A stretch of 64,000 bases of DNA from Rhynchosporium graminicola (Eukaryota > Ascomycota > Leotiomycetes > Helotiales > Ploettnerulaceae). Below, one piece after another: positions 1-10,904 of this stretch (its first letter is position 1; each line of letters opens with the position of its first letter). Under the pieces are notes generated by a model. It did no database searches. It was not told the DNA's origin and saw only the letters and a list, made by a program, of their open reading frames with translations. Made by a program: the position numbers and the translations under genes. The DNA lies in the NCBI GenBank assembly GCA_900074885.1, contig FJUW01000061.1, positions 538,295 through 602,294 on the forward strand, read 5' to 3'.

Positions 1-268
1 CTATAAGCAGCGTAATAGCCTCTTATACCGAGTTTCCTAGTTAAATCAAGACGTCGATCTCATATAGTACGACGCTATAGACGTTAAATACGCTCCCGCT
101 AAGCTATAATAATTCTACCTTAATAACCTAACGTAAGCTAGACCTCCCGCTAAACTACTTAATTAGCTAAAAGCTTTCTACGATAGAATTAATAATTACG
201 ACTACCTTAATAGTAATAAGGAAATAGACTAACGCTCGAGGGCGAGCTTTTTTCGGAGGGGGGAGTAG
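1..268 (+). mobile_element. 3' end of a RIP-mutated Ty3/gypsy pol, with polypurine tract
   Basis: TA-rich sequence with one weak reading frame on the + strand that ends in Ala-Arg-Gly-Arg-Ala-Phe-Phe followed by Gly residues, with in-frame TAA/TAG stops as expected from C-to-T change of Gln codons. It is followed by a purine run (about 253-268) directly before an LTR, the position of a polypurine tract. I read it as the C-terminal tail of an integrase/pol protein of an element whose body lies left of the window. The LTR shared with 60130-60364 supports the family assignment; the protein assignment is weaker. Confidence 0.6.
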
Positions 269-503
269 TATAACGACTAGTCAGGTTTAGAGGTTTCTCC
301 CTATTAGTAGAAACACTTACTACTAAGCGAGATTACACGAGTAGAGTTTAGGGGCTCCTTTTTATATATATATTTCCCTTCTCTCTCTACTTCTTTACTC
401 CTTAGTTATAGATTCTCAAGTGATTCTTACTACTTCATATTCATAGCAATATGAGATCTTATTACTCAGGTAGTTTTAAGACCTTTCTAGAGCAAGCGTC
501 ACA
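269..503 (+). repeat. LTR (235 bp) of a Ty3/gypsy family, copy 1 (3' LTR)
   Basis: Clearly homologous over its whole length to 60130-60364, also 235 bp. Both share a core starting GACTRGTCAGGTTT and a tail ending GACCTTTCTAGAG. This copy ends in CA (TCACA) but its expected TG start reads TA (TATAACGAC against TGTGACGAC in copy 2), a RIP-type change. A purine tract precedes it, so this should be a 3' LTR of a + strand element. I found no matching 5-bp target duplication in view. Confidence 0.85.
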
Positions 504-1089
504 AATACTAATAGATATCGATAAATCTAAGGAAGATATTTCGGATTCTACAAGAGAGTAAAGGCCCTTATATATATAATATATAGTTTCTAGAAGACTC
601 TATTTAGCTATTAATTTCTAAGCTTATTACTAATAGATTCTTTAATTAATAAGGATTAGAAATCGATAGAATAAAATAGAATCTTCTAGAAAATCTTTAA
701 GAGTTCTATAGTTATTAATAAAATTCTAGTAATTTCTTTTATTTTCTAGATTTTAATTATTAATTTATTACTAATAAGCTAATATTACTAATAGAACCTT
801 AGTTAATTCTAGTAAATTCTAGTTATTTCTATATTTAGATTACTTACTACTAGAATCTCGCTTTAAAGCGAATCTAGGCTAAAAAGCGAGGCGGGAGCCT
901 AAGCCTAGAAAGGGAACCTAAGCGAGTATCTAAGCTCCTTTAAGCCTAGCCCTAGATCACGTGCCCTAATTAATTACAATCAATTATAATCGATTATAAT
1001 TTGATTAGATTTGATTAGGTTCAAATTACCTTTGATTAGATTTAATTAGGAGGTCATAATCTAATCTAATCTAATCATTTCGCATACTG
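504..1089 (-). mobile_element. hAT-like element remnant, inverted relative to 31628-32166
   Basis: Positions 800-1089, read as reverse complement, match 31628-31917 nearly base for base, including the GATTA-rich terminal block and the GC-richer stretch around 845-955. The terminus at 1083-1089 reads CATACTG against CACACTG in the other copy, a CpA-to-TpA difference. Beyond 800 the two copies diverge: this one continues into at least 296 bp of unrelated AT-rich sequence up to the LTR at 503. It may be a longer relative of the element at 31628, cut by the LTR retrotransposon, or a chimera. No ORF is readable. Confidence 0.65.
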
Positions 1090-2380
1090 ATTTCATCCTC
1101 TTATTACTCACGTTCTTCTCCCGACTTCGACCCCATATCTTCCTCATCAAATGGCGACTAATAATCTCTACACTAAAGTCGCAGCAAGACCGTGTCTCCG
1201 AATGGTGCTGGATAAGCCACAGGAATAGAGAAATGACTATTATTAGGTCACTGGATACCTCCTTTGATATCCATCTAATCTATGCTCTCTGAATGAAGCC
1301 GGATGAACTAATTCTACCCGTCAGTTGACACATTGATGAGGAAAAAATTCAATTTGATCGCGAAGGTATTATCCGTCTTTTTATCAATCTATGCACTTCC
1401 CTTTGGCGCAGCCATCCGATTTTCCAGCTTCATCTTAAATTATCCCTTCCTGTTCAGTCTATCTCCCGTAATCCGAAGTTGAGAATCCGGGCTTATTTAC
1501 AAAGGTTGCACGCGAAAGTCCTAGAACTGGAACCCAACTGCCAAGGAAGAATATATCACCGTTAATTTGTTTACATCTCTGCAAGAGGCGTGCGGCTGGG
1601 CACAGCTCCTGGTATCCCATCGCTTTATTTCCGTACAATATCGTGCAATTAACTTCGCGGGAAAGCTCGCCCGGGACCTCGTCTCGCACCCTCCGCTGTC
1701 TATTTTTGAACTTCACATAAAGTTGAGGATCACAAAGTCCGAATTTGTTTAGAGTTACGACACCCACGCGGCGGGAGCAGCTTGACAGGCTAAACACTTT
1801 GCCCCCCTGGTGCCGATCACTGATTCACTGTCATCCCATCTTCAATGCCTCGAGCCTCGTCCGTGCCATCATATCCTGTCCTGTATATTCTTTTCCGAGT
1901 GGTACCCGGATTTAATTACAACTCACGCCCTAACATTATAGATAAGCTTGGAAATTTAATTCACGACCATACTTTGCCAATGACGAGTCCGAGTCCGACG
2001 CCGATTGCCAAGCAGCATATCATATAGTTGCCGTCTCTCTCCAATATATTTTACCTACATGTGGAAATGCAACACACTTTGAAGTACCCCACATTCATTC
2101 ATAAGTGAAATATTTGGTCCGTCTGGCTGATCGTTCATGTGTATTGTACGGCGCATGAGTGGCTTGCTGTATTGCTACTCTTTATATATTTGTCGTTCTT
2201 GTGGTCAAATTCTCAGGCTGAACTCGTTACCGTGTTCCAATTGTTCCGTTTCCATGAATTCCGGTACTATGTGGTCGGGTGCCAGGTTGGCGATGTTCAT
2301 GTATGCTCATCTCAAAGTGGGCAGCGATGGATACACAGGAACATACATCACAGTGATTTACTCTCACCAAGAGACCTCAC
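1090..2380. other. Intergenic stretch, no supported gene
   Basis: Base composition returns to normal right after the hAT-like end at 1089. Short ORFs exist on both strands (for example 1459-1797 on the - strand) but none has a recognisable product, a signal peptide or spliced continuity. The last few hundred bases probably hold the promoter of the gene at 2476. Confidence 0.5.
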
Positions 2381-2388
2381 TATAAATA
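2381..2388 (+). promoter_or_regulatory. TATA box for the CBM1-like gene
   Basis: TATAAATA lies 95 bp upstream of the ATG at 2476, a usual distance for a filamentous-fungal promoter. A pyrimidine-rich stretch follows (about 2396-2412), as in many fungal transcription start regions. Confidence 0.5.
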
Positions 2389-2475
2389 GAACTATTCCCT
2401 TTCTTCCTTGGTATCTTGCTGCCTTCAAGTATCAGATTCTCCACGATCAGCCCATCTTCAACCGAAGTTTTTTCC

Positions 2476-2961
2476 ATGATGTTAATCCGCACGCTTACCA
2501 TTGCCTCACTCCTCGCTTTGGCGAGCTCCGTTGCGGCTGTAAGTTGATCTACAATCTCAATAGTATTGCGGCATATTCTAATTCATTCATCAGCAAGTGA
2601 TCGTTACTATAACCAGTACCGTCACCATCGTAACTGTCACCGTTACTCCTCAGTCCACATCTACGTCTACAAAGTTTGTTACAGTATCCGCTCCCAGCCC
2701 AGCTCGTAAGTCACCACACTACTTGGACGATTGATTTGCTTAAACCCTCTAGCTACCACATACACGTCGACTTCTATTGTGACTGTTACTGTCGGAGTCA
2801 CAACTCCAGCGACTGTCACATGCCCTATCCCTGTATACGACCAATGTGGAGGCAAGGACTGGACAGGGTGCACGAAGTGCGAAGCAACTGCAAACTGCAA
2901 AAGCACAAATAGTACGCCACGTTGCAGAAATGATTCAAATACTTTCAGATGCACCAGCTAA
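2476..2961 (+). CDS. Small secreted Thr/Val-rich protein with a CBM1-like cellulose-binding domain
   Basis: Three exons fit: 2476-2538, 2594-2705 and 2753-2961 (introns start GTAAGT; acceptors CAG and TAG), giving 127 residues. Exon 1 is exactly a 21-residue signal peptide (Leu/Ala-rich, ending ASSVAA). A Thr/Val/Ser-rich repeat region follows (about residues 22-80, repeated VTVTV motifs), then a C-terminal domain with seven Cys containing YDQCGG, a Trp (DWTG) and the spaced Cys of a fungal CBM1. The paired aromatic residues before the last Cys of a classical CBM1 are missing (NSTPRC there), so cellulose binding may be weak or altered. No catalytic domain is attached. It probably acts outside the cell on plant walls or as a wall or effector-like protein. 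The first of two adjacent ATGs (2476, 2479) is used here. The domain call is good; the function is inferred. Confidence 0.75.
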
Positions 2962-4640
2962 CAACAATATAGAGTGGTACAATCAATGTGTGCCAAAAAC
3001 ATCACGAGTGGTCACAGTTACGTCGACGATCTACCGTTAGAAGACGTCGAGGCTGGATCGGTGTCTTTTATCTGAATGTGCGGCGTCCTGCAATATGCCA
3101 AGTTGTCACGATTAGATTACGGAGTCGACCAAACGATGTAGAAGAAGGGTTTGATTGAACAGGATATTAATTTGGAAATCTGACACGACACGATATGGCG
3201 TAATCATCATTTGTCTTGTTTTCTTCTCGCGTGTAATACCAAGTTTAGCACGAACTCGGTATGTCAAGAAACACTGTTCGCCAAGTTCACAAAATGTTTC
3301 TGCTCTCTCGCTTTTCATGCCTTCTTTACATTATATAAATGTGAAACTCGTCACGTTTCATCCAGACCGAATTCCCCACGATCAGCCCACATTGATTCCA
3401 AACCTTAAATCTACGCGAACTAGCTCTACCAATACACTTGTCACAAGCGGTGACATCCATAAAATTCATCTGTTCTACCTGTAGCGAATGACCCTGCATT
3501 TGCGACCGATTGTTTCCAATACATCACCACATTTACTTATTTTTAGGAATCATTTCATCACCTATCGAAATCGCTAAGTATCTACGCTACTTTATCAACA
3601 CGATCTTTGTGACACGAAATGAATGTAAGTGCTAAGGGCTGAATATGAGGTTATTCGTATTCTTACATAGTAGATCACTAAGCTATAGCCAGCCTCACAC
3701 TAGGCGAGCATTTCAAGAGGCATATTTATACCTTCCTTTCGAGTGTAATACAGTTTTAGAAATGATATAACACTAGAGGTGAGTTGAAGCCATTTCTATT
3801 GGTATATGATCTGCGAAAGTCCCATGACTTGAACTGAATTCTTGTGATTTAGCGAGGACTGCGTTACGACATCGGCTCGTTGGCTATTGTATCGTTTATT
3901 TGCCATAAAAGATCTATAAACTAGAAGCACTTTAATACAAGCTATTGTACTCATACTACTTTTTACTTACTTACGCGTTTTGATTTAATAATCCTGATCG
4001 ATAAGGTCATAATCTATTGAAATTAGGGGCACTTTAACGTGCCCGGCCCGCCTGGCCCTCGAGGAAAACCACACCGAGTAATGTATGAGGCGTCATATCT
4101 ATCAGTTACAGGCTTTTACATTAGCTGACAAAGAATGGCATGCGTCCTTGGGCGTTGATGTCAGGCAAATGATGTTAGAGAAGTGTGATATATTGGAAAC
4201 ATTCAAACTCAATCTGGTCAACAACCAGTCGTTTGACACGACGAAGATCTTCGCTTGCTGAGTATGTGGATCTTGTTTAGCGCCACAGAAACCTCCTCTT
4301 GGCACAACTCAGACAGGTGAAACCTTCGGAACATGAGACCGTCTGGAAAGTCTATTTGTGAGGAAAGCGAAATAAACTTTCCGAGAAAACGACTGACTCG
4401 CAATGGAGCGCCCATGTTCGTTTGAGTGTCTTATGCCAAAGTCTACGAACAGGGTCAAGACTCCATGTCAACATCCTATTTATCTCGGCTTCCCCCGCGC
4501 ACCCTTCATGATCATCTGAGTTCCCTTTTTGTCCGTTCTTCAGAGTTTCGAGTTTCCGTCCCAAGATCAAGTTCCACTTTTTGTTCCGTACCTTTACTAC
4601 ACATTCATTCCAAATCCTTCGTTTCGCAAATATCATCACA
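2962..4640. other. Intergenic, with a partial echo of the upstream promoter
   Basis: No supported gene. A segment at about 3330-3400 holds a TATA-like TATATAAA and the phrase CCACGATCAGCCCA, which also occurs at 2445-2458 just before the CBM1-like gene. This could be a decayed duplicate of that promoter and first exon, but no signal peptide or Cys-rich exon follows. The rest (3500-4600) is AT-rich with short unconvincing ORFs; the region before 4641 is presumably the GH131 promoter. Confidence 0.35.
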
Positions 4641-5774
4641 ATGAGGTCGACTTCCATTTACTCTGCCATACTGGCACTGGCATCGATTGCCGTTGCTCAG
4701 AACTGCCCCATCGCCTTCGATGGTCGTATTCCAGCCGGTAGCACTCCAGCCCTGTTCGATACAGAGTCCAGTCCCTTCGGAACAGGGTATGTAAAGGGCA
4801 AAGGTACGTTGGATCTCGCACACATCTTGAGCATAGACTGACCTTAGTAGACCTCAATTTCAGTCAGATCATCAAGCTCCCATCGGTCCCTGCCTCTCTT
4901 GTATGTCGACTCCGAATTGTCAGGGTTTTTTGGTCTGTTGCTGATCAAATGTAGTTCGACGCCTCAGGCAAGTCCATGGCTCTCGAAGTTACCCTCTCCG
5001 ATAAATCCATCTTCGCCCCGTCCGCCACCAATGTCCAGGTCGGCTTTCGTCGTGCAGAACTCCAATTCGACGGTAACAGCGGCAAGGACAACTTGACTCT
5101 CGGAGTGAAGACTCTACACTTCTCCGTTCAAAAGGATGCCGCCAGACCTCTAAACACCTCGCATGAGTACCAACTCGTCTTCCTCGAAGACTCTTCTTAC
5201 AGCACGAACCAGTTCGTCTTGAAGTATGGCACTATTGTCGGACAGGCAGCTGGTCAGAATCCTGACTCGCTTGTGCTACTTGGAAACGTCAATGCCAGTC
5301 CAGTTGTGAGCCTGTTCAAAACCAGCTTCACTGCAGGCGTGTTCCATAACTTTGCAGTCACACTGAACTTCGATGCCAAGTATGTAGTCCTGCGCTCGTG
5401 ACCGGTGCCATCATACTGATTAACCCCACAGCACAGTCACAGTCCTCTACTCCCAGGGTACCAAGCCGCTAGCAGTCGTCAATGGTCCAACTAAGAATGA
5501 TCTCAGTGGACAGGGGCAGTACCACGTCGGCTGTCTGAAGAAGTCTACTGGCCAAGGCATCAAGGATCCCAGCAAGGAAGGCTTCCAACCAACCGGTCTC
5601 AATGAGGGTATCATCTACGGAGGTATCTTCATGGAGGACAGCACTGGAGGATGCGTGAGTAAGAGCGGATCTGCCACTGGAGGTACCACCGCCGCGGCTG
5701 GTACCAAGCCCGGTGCAGGTGCAGGTGGTAACAAGAAAGACGCCGAAGTTGCAGCAGCTGATACATGCCCCTAG
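4641..5774 (+). CDS. Secreted glycoside hydrolase family 131 (beta-glucanase)
   Basis: GH131 enzymes cleave beta-1,3/1,4-glucans, including cellulose derivatives, outside the cell. Four exons: 4641-4803, 4851-4900, 4955-5379 and 5432-5774, giving 326 residues, usual for the family without a binding module. The signal peptide is residues 1-18 (ends SIAVAQ). Recognised family features are NCPIAFDGRIP after the signal, GFRRAEL, GVKTLHFSVQKD, HEYQLVFLED, FHNFAVTL and, near the end, GQGQYHVG and EGIIYGGIFMEDS. The C-terminal 40 residues are a Gly/Ala/Lys-rich tail with no CBM1. The exon joins restore codons cleanly (phases 1, 0 and 2). It sits between the CBM1-like gene and the GH6 gene on the same strand. 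The family call rests on remembered motifs, not a search. Confidence 0.88.
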
Positions 5775-8700
5775 AGAAAGGAAGTTGTTAACGAACGATG
5801 GGTAGCTCTGGGTTGCACTCCATATGAGTATTAGTAGTCGACATCAACACTAGCGTAAGTATGAAGCCTTCAAAAATGTACAAATTTCAATAGGAAGCAT
5901 TAAAGCCAAAGCATTATTCAGCGCGTAAACCTCAAACATTCGGTTTCTGAGACCCTTCATCGCAAGCTCGTAGCCCTTTCACAGCCTGTCAATCTCCACA
6001 ATATACCGAATTTATTTTACACAATACACAGGACTAATTCAAACAGGTGACGACAAGCCCCTCGAGTCAATTTACTCCTATCTATCACTCTCAGCATCAT
6101 ACATCCAGCTTCAAATTTGGTACACATATCCTCCTCATCTGTCTCAATTCACCATATGTCATCCTCACATTACCACACTCCACCTCATTTGAACAGAGAT
6201 CTGGGAGAGGGGAGAAGTATAGCGCGCGAGTTACGATTCTAGGCCTTGGGTCTTCATCACGGATAGCCAGTCCCAGACCACTTCTGAGATATTTATTTGT
6301 TGTTCGGCTTGCTGCACAGCTTGGACTATCGCCGCAAGCTGCATTGGCAACTAGCATGCATAATCTGTCTTCAGACCAGCGGGAAAGCGTCGGTGGATAT
6401 TGCCTACAGGCGCATTGATGAATCTGGTGAGCTATGTCTGAGAAAGGTGTTGAGCGGAAAGATGATGGGTAAGTAACACTTATTGATGTTCATGACTATA
6501 ACTTTAGGATTTGAAAGGTTATTAATCCCTTCTGAAGCAAGAGCTCGAATCCCAGCATCGGCATGGATGCTCGATGATTATGAAAGAAGCTCTGCGTTTC
6601 TGAAGACGAAGCATAGTTTTCTATTCGCTCTTGAGCAGTCTCGGCACATTTCGAGATATCAAAGGACTTGAGCGTCGAGTCTTCCTACACTTGAGTATAT
6701 TCGTCGATGAAAGTGGTATTGAGGTCCAGGTTGCCAACAGTGTCTGGCTAGCTTGGAGATCGAAACGGAAATCGACAGGATTGAGAGCAATGTTTACATC
6801 GAATAGGACCTCCCACCACCGAGTCCGTTCGTGCTATTTTGTCGCTCGCCATCTTACCTGCTCAGCTTCGAATGCATCAAGTTTTCCATTATTCATTGTG
6901 CAAAGCAGCGAAGAAGACGGATTTCGTGGTAATCTCAGTACCCGCCCTTTTGGGCCAGTTCCCCGTCCCGTAAAATTCGAACTCTCAGGAAAAATCGTTG
7001 ACAATATTCTTTGTTCCTTGGCGAGATTTTGGGCCTTAGGAGAAATATACCTCGAGGAAAATTCGGAGTTATTTGTCAAACCTCCGGAGTTTCCAAGGAA
7101 GTAATGGTTGGTTCATCAATTACTCATCTGTCATATTTACTCCCTCTGAAATAATTGCAGTCACAGATTCCCAAGCTCCACATTTCCCGTACCCAGCACT
7201 AGCTCATGTATTGAGCAGAAGTCATGGTCATAATGATAAGCCATAGCAAGCTGACATCTACTTCATCTTCAATACTGGAGTATTACAATCCGCTTTAGGT
7301 CTCACCACAGAGGCGAGTAGGACGCGACAACATTTCGAAAAGTCCGAATGCTGCCCAAGATAGTGACAGAGAGAACAGCAGTTTTGTTAAGCTCCATCTG
7401 ATCACCAATTCTAGTTGTGCCATTGCCGCCTTCACTTGTATGGTGAATTTGGGCAAGTAATGAATCTTTAGTAAGGCCATACAATGGGTGGCACAGCGAT
7501 GTTTCTTACCTTTGTCAGTAACCCGGTACAACTTTACTAAGCCGAGATTTTTCCTAGCTTTCCAAATTTGACTTGCTGGGCCATGAATGAATGCTCTCAC
7601 AGAACCATTAGTCATGAATCTCCATCTGAAATGTTACAACCACATACTGTGTTGATAAGTATACTAGAATATATCGGATTGAAGTGCTGAGGAAGTCCCC
7701 AAGAGTTAACAAGGAAAGAGGAAAGTATTCAGCAGCTGATTTCCACGAACTCTGTGGTGAATAATAGCTGTCATTTTTTTGTATGAGCGGGAAAGGACCG
7801 AAGAGATTTCGGACGACGTGGTATCGCGGCGATGCGGATCTAGGAGATAATTTCATAGCAGCTCTTGCACATGAAGTCGCTACTGGGAGAATATGACACG
7901 ACCTTATCGAGTCTTTTGAATATGTTACAACCAAATTTCTGCCTTTCAATCGCTGTATGAGTGGATTTTCACAACAACACCTCAGGTAGCTATCAAGGTG
8001 TTTCTTACAGATGGTGGAGATTGTGTCTGATAAGCACCCATCTCGGCCTCCAATCGTGCTGTCGTTTTGACCGAGCAGAAAAGCGGTGAATGTTTTAGAG
8101 TAGACCAGCACGCTTCTACTCGTTTTCTCCAGAAGTATGAGCCTGTCCACTGTGAATTGACAACGGCAAACACACCAAAAACTTCTTGCAAACCCATTGT
8201 GGATAGGTTCAGAGTTGGAGAAACCGAATGGTACCCAGCACTGAGCACCGTACGGAGGTACAACGGTTAAGTATTGTCCTCAGTTGACTGGGGTCTTACA
8301 GCTCTTGACTAAGTACAGTGGTACAGCGGTTCAGTATTGCCCCTAGTCGACAGGGGTTTCTATGAACCATACCTCAAATTCGCAGGGGTACATGACTTTA
8401 CTGCAAAAGGTATAATCCCTAGAGCACCCTGACATTGCGATCACTGATTGAGTAGCTTATGCCCGGCCTTCTGACCAGGCTACTGCCATTCGTAGTAAAG
8501 TCAGCAAAACCCTTGCTAATCGTACAAACGATACCTAAGCGCTGCACCTCTGTATACTGAGCCTCAAAATACTGTCAGAAATTTACAGTTTGGGCAAGCC
8601 ACAAAGGACACAATCCTTATCACACAATGTGAAAACGCCGGAACTATACGGAGTAGACGGAACGTACCTACCGAGATCGCCGAATGTGACGGAGCAACTG

Positions 8701-9489
8701 CTATCTGCATAGTGGAAGCCGCGGTGGATTGAATTAAGGTTTGACTACTTCCCGCATATAAATTGTCATCTATATGTTTGTCATCTATTTGATCATTGTA
8801 GTATGTTTCGCATTCGGTTGGCAGCTGCAGAACATCAGGGGCGAGCTTAGAGTCATGTGTCATGTGTCAGCGGTCACTTTTCAACAATGAACAGCACCAC
8901 GAATCTCGTGATATTGACTTCACTACCATCGTACGACAAGAAGAGCTTATTTGAAAATTAAGAAAAGTGTTGTGTTCTCGTCCAAGGCGCTCTTAATTGA
9001 GTACGTGAATATGCCTTTCCACTCGCTTTCGTCCGCTCAGCTTTAACCTCTAGTTATCACCAAAATGTATGCTTGGAGACCATCATCCCTTCGACGCGAG
9101 ATCCACAGATAAGAAGTGTAGCTGGGATTTACGACCACTAAAGTGACAATGCAGATGAACGCCTCGGAAGATCGCACCGTTTCGCCATCACTATATCGAA
9201 GCAAGCATACCCCTCCTCGGATCAATCAATTTATCCGTAGCGATCCTTCACCCCAAACACGCCTTTTCAAACCAATTACACGTTCCAATGTCATCTCTCC
9301 AATAGGCGCTGGTAATCGATGCCCGGCACCTAGTACAAATGTTTATCTCCCTTCATCTATCCTCGGCTTGACCCCCTGATATCAAATTTTCAAATCATAC
9401 GCCCTTCTTCTGCATAAGTTTTCTCACTAACACCAAAACCAGGATGCGTTGCAAACTTTCTCAGAATGGGTGATTGAAGTCTTCGTTGA
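5775..9489. other. Long intergenic region, no supported gene
   Basis: About 3.7 kb. The longest ORFs (6631-7104 on +, 7608-8150 and 7295-7615 on -) have no recognisable motif and no spliced extension that I could build. A decayed gene or a lineage-specific gene cannot be excluded. A direct repeat at 8258-8361 is listed separately. The last part contains the GH6 promoter. Confidence 0.4.
8258..8361. repeat. Direct repeat, two units of about 41 bp spaced 63 bp apart
   Basis: Units 8258-8298 and 8321-8361 share GTACARCGGTT, AGTATTG and a GTCGAC/GTTGAC core. In the second unit the core is bracketed by CCCCT and AGGGG, so it could form a 5-bp stem hairpin. Differences between the units are mostly C/T and A/G. 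The function is unknown. Confidence 0.6.
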
Positions 9490-9495
9490 TATAAA
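9490..9495 (+). promoter_or_regulatory. TATA box of the GH6 gene
   Basis: TATAAA in GATATAAAGG, 188 bp upstream of the ATG at 9683. The tandem repeats at 9534-9680 would lie downstream of transcription start and therefore in the mRNA leader. Confidence 0.5.
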
Positions 9496-9533
9496 GGTAG
9501 GGAGGTCTCCCTCCTAACCGTTTTTAATGCAGA

Positions 9534-9680
9534 CGCCTTGTTCCGTTCCTTTACAACAGGTATCCTTATCAAGTTCTCCTTCCGCCTTGTTCCTTCTTTT
9601 CATAACAGGCATCTTTATCAAACTTTTCATACGCCTTGTTCCATTCCTTTATAACAGGCAGGCATCCTTATCGATTATCA
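9534..9680 (+). repeat. Three tandem 49-bp units in the GH6 5' leader
   Basis: Units begin at 9534, 9583 and 9632, each with CGCCTTGTTCC, then a T/C-rich part, then AACAGGYATC and TTTATCA or CTTATC. The third unit carries a 4-bp GGCA duplication. The array ends three bases before the start codon. Leader repeats next to an inducible cellulase could affect translation or bind a regulator; that is inference. Confidence 0.8.
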
Positions 9681-9682
9681 TC

Positions 9683-10904
9683 ATGCTTTACTCCAGTTTC
9701 CTTGCTGCCCTGGGTGGCATTAGCATCGCGACTGCTTACCCCTCAGGACTCTTGTCCCCAGATCTCTCCACTGGATCATCTGCAGACGTCAATCCCTTCG
9801 TCGGCAAGAACTATTACGCAAATTCCATTTATGCAGCCAAGCTCGATGAGACCATCGGAGCTTTCACCTCCAAAGGAGACACTTTGAACGCAGGTCGTGC
9901 AAAGACTGTCAAATCCATTGGAACCTTCCTCTGGGTCGCTTCTGTTGCGGATTTGACCAAAATGGCCTCCACCATCAAGGAAGCCCTCGCTGAGCAGCAA
10001 CGTACCAAGAAAAAGCAGATCGTCCAGTTGGTTCACTACAATCTGCCTGATCGTGACTGCTCAGCCGGAGAGTCAAGTGGAGAGTACACCTCGGCGAACA
10101 ATGGCCTTGCATTGTATAAGAAAAATTACGTCGATCCATTTGCGGCTGCTGTGAAAGCAGCACCAGAATTGACCTTTGCTGTCATTTTGGAGCCAGATAG
10201 TTTGGGAAATGCTGTCACGAACCTTGCTCTTCCGTTCTGTGCCGGCGCGGCTCCTGGCTATGAGGAGGGCATTGCATATGCTATCTCCAAGCTACAATCT
10301 CCCAACGTCCATCTGTACATGGATGCCGGACATGGTGGATGGCTAGGATGGGATAACAATCTCCCATTAGGTATGGATCCATCTACTTGATTTCATAACT
10401 CACTTACTAACTTTACCAGCTGCCGCCGAGTTTGCCAAAGTTTTAAAACTCGCTCAAAAGAAACAGGCCGGTTCCAAGATCCGCGGGTTCTCAACAGACG
10501 TCTCAAACTTCAATCCCTACGTCGCGAACCCTCGTGCAAACTACACTCAGTTCAGCCACTCTTACGATGAGAAGAGTTACGCGGAATCGCTCGCACCGTT
10601 CTTGACCAACCAGTCTCTCCCCGCCCATTTCATCGTCGACCAAGGCCGCAGCGGTCTTCAAAACACAAGACCTACGTGGGGAGATTGGTGCAACGTGAAG
10701 GCTGGATTTGGCCACACACCTACTACCGTCACGAACAGCAGTGTGGTTGACAGTATCGTTTGGGTAAAGCCAGGCGGAGAATCAGATGGTGCTTGCGGAC
10801 CTAAAATCAATGGCCAGACTGCTCCTAAGGCTGGAATGTGGTGGAACGACTATGTGATGGAACTGGTTAAGAATGCGAACCCGCCTCTCAAGCCTTCATC
10901 CTAG
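9683..10904 (+). CDS. Secreted GH6 cellulase (cellobiohydrolase II or endoglucanase type)
   Basis: GH6 enzymes hydrolyse cellulose from the non-reducing end with inversion. Two exons, 9683-10370 and 10420-10904 (intron with a CTAAC-like branch and CAG end), give 390 residues. An N-terminal signal peptide (about 1-18) is followed directly by the catalytic domain; there is no CBM1 or Ser/Thr linker, unlike classical Cel6A. Motifs seen: NLPDRDC (Asp125, matching the catalytic region Asp), ILEPDSLGNAVTN (Asp172, the expected general acid), MDAGHGGWLGW, GFSTDVSNFNPY, HFIVDQGRSG, WGDWCNVK and WVKPGGESDG. The in-frame ATG upstream at 9527 would add a repeat-coded N-terminus and no signal peptide, so 9683 is preferred. 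Whether it acts as an exo- or endo-enzyme depends on tunnel loops that I cannot judge. It is third of the + strand cell-wall genes. Confidence 0.92.

Noticed and set aside
1020..1080. Telomere-like CTAATCTAATC repeats
   Set aside because: The unit is CTAAT/GATTA, not the fungal telomere unit TTAGGG, and it belongs to the ends of the hAT-like element.
6631..7104. 157-residue ORF on the + strand
   Set aside because: Featureless, overlapped by an antisense ORF of similar quality; no evidence of coding bias visible by eye.
7608..8150. 180-residue ORF on the - strand
   Set aside because: No recognisable motif, composition like chance translation, no splice partners. The region is repeat-poor but gene-poor; not called.
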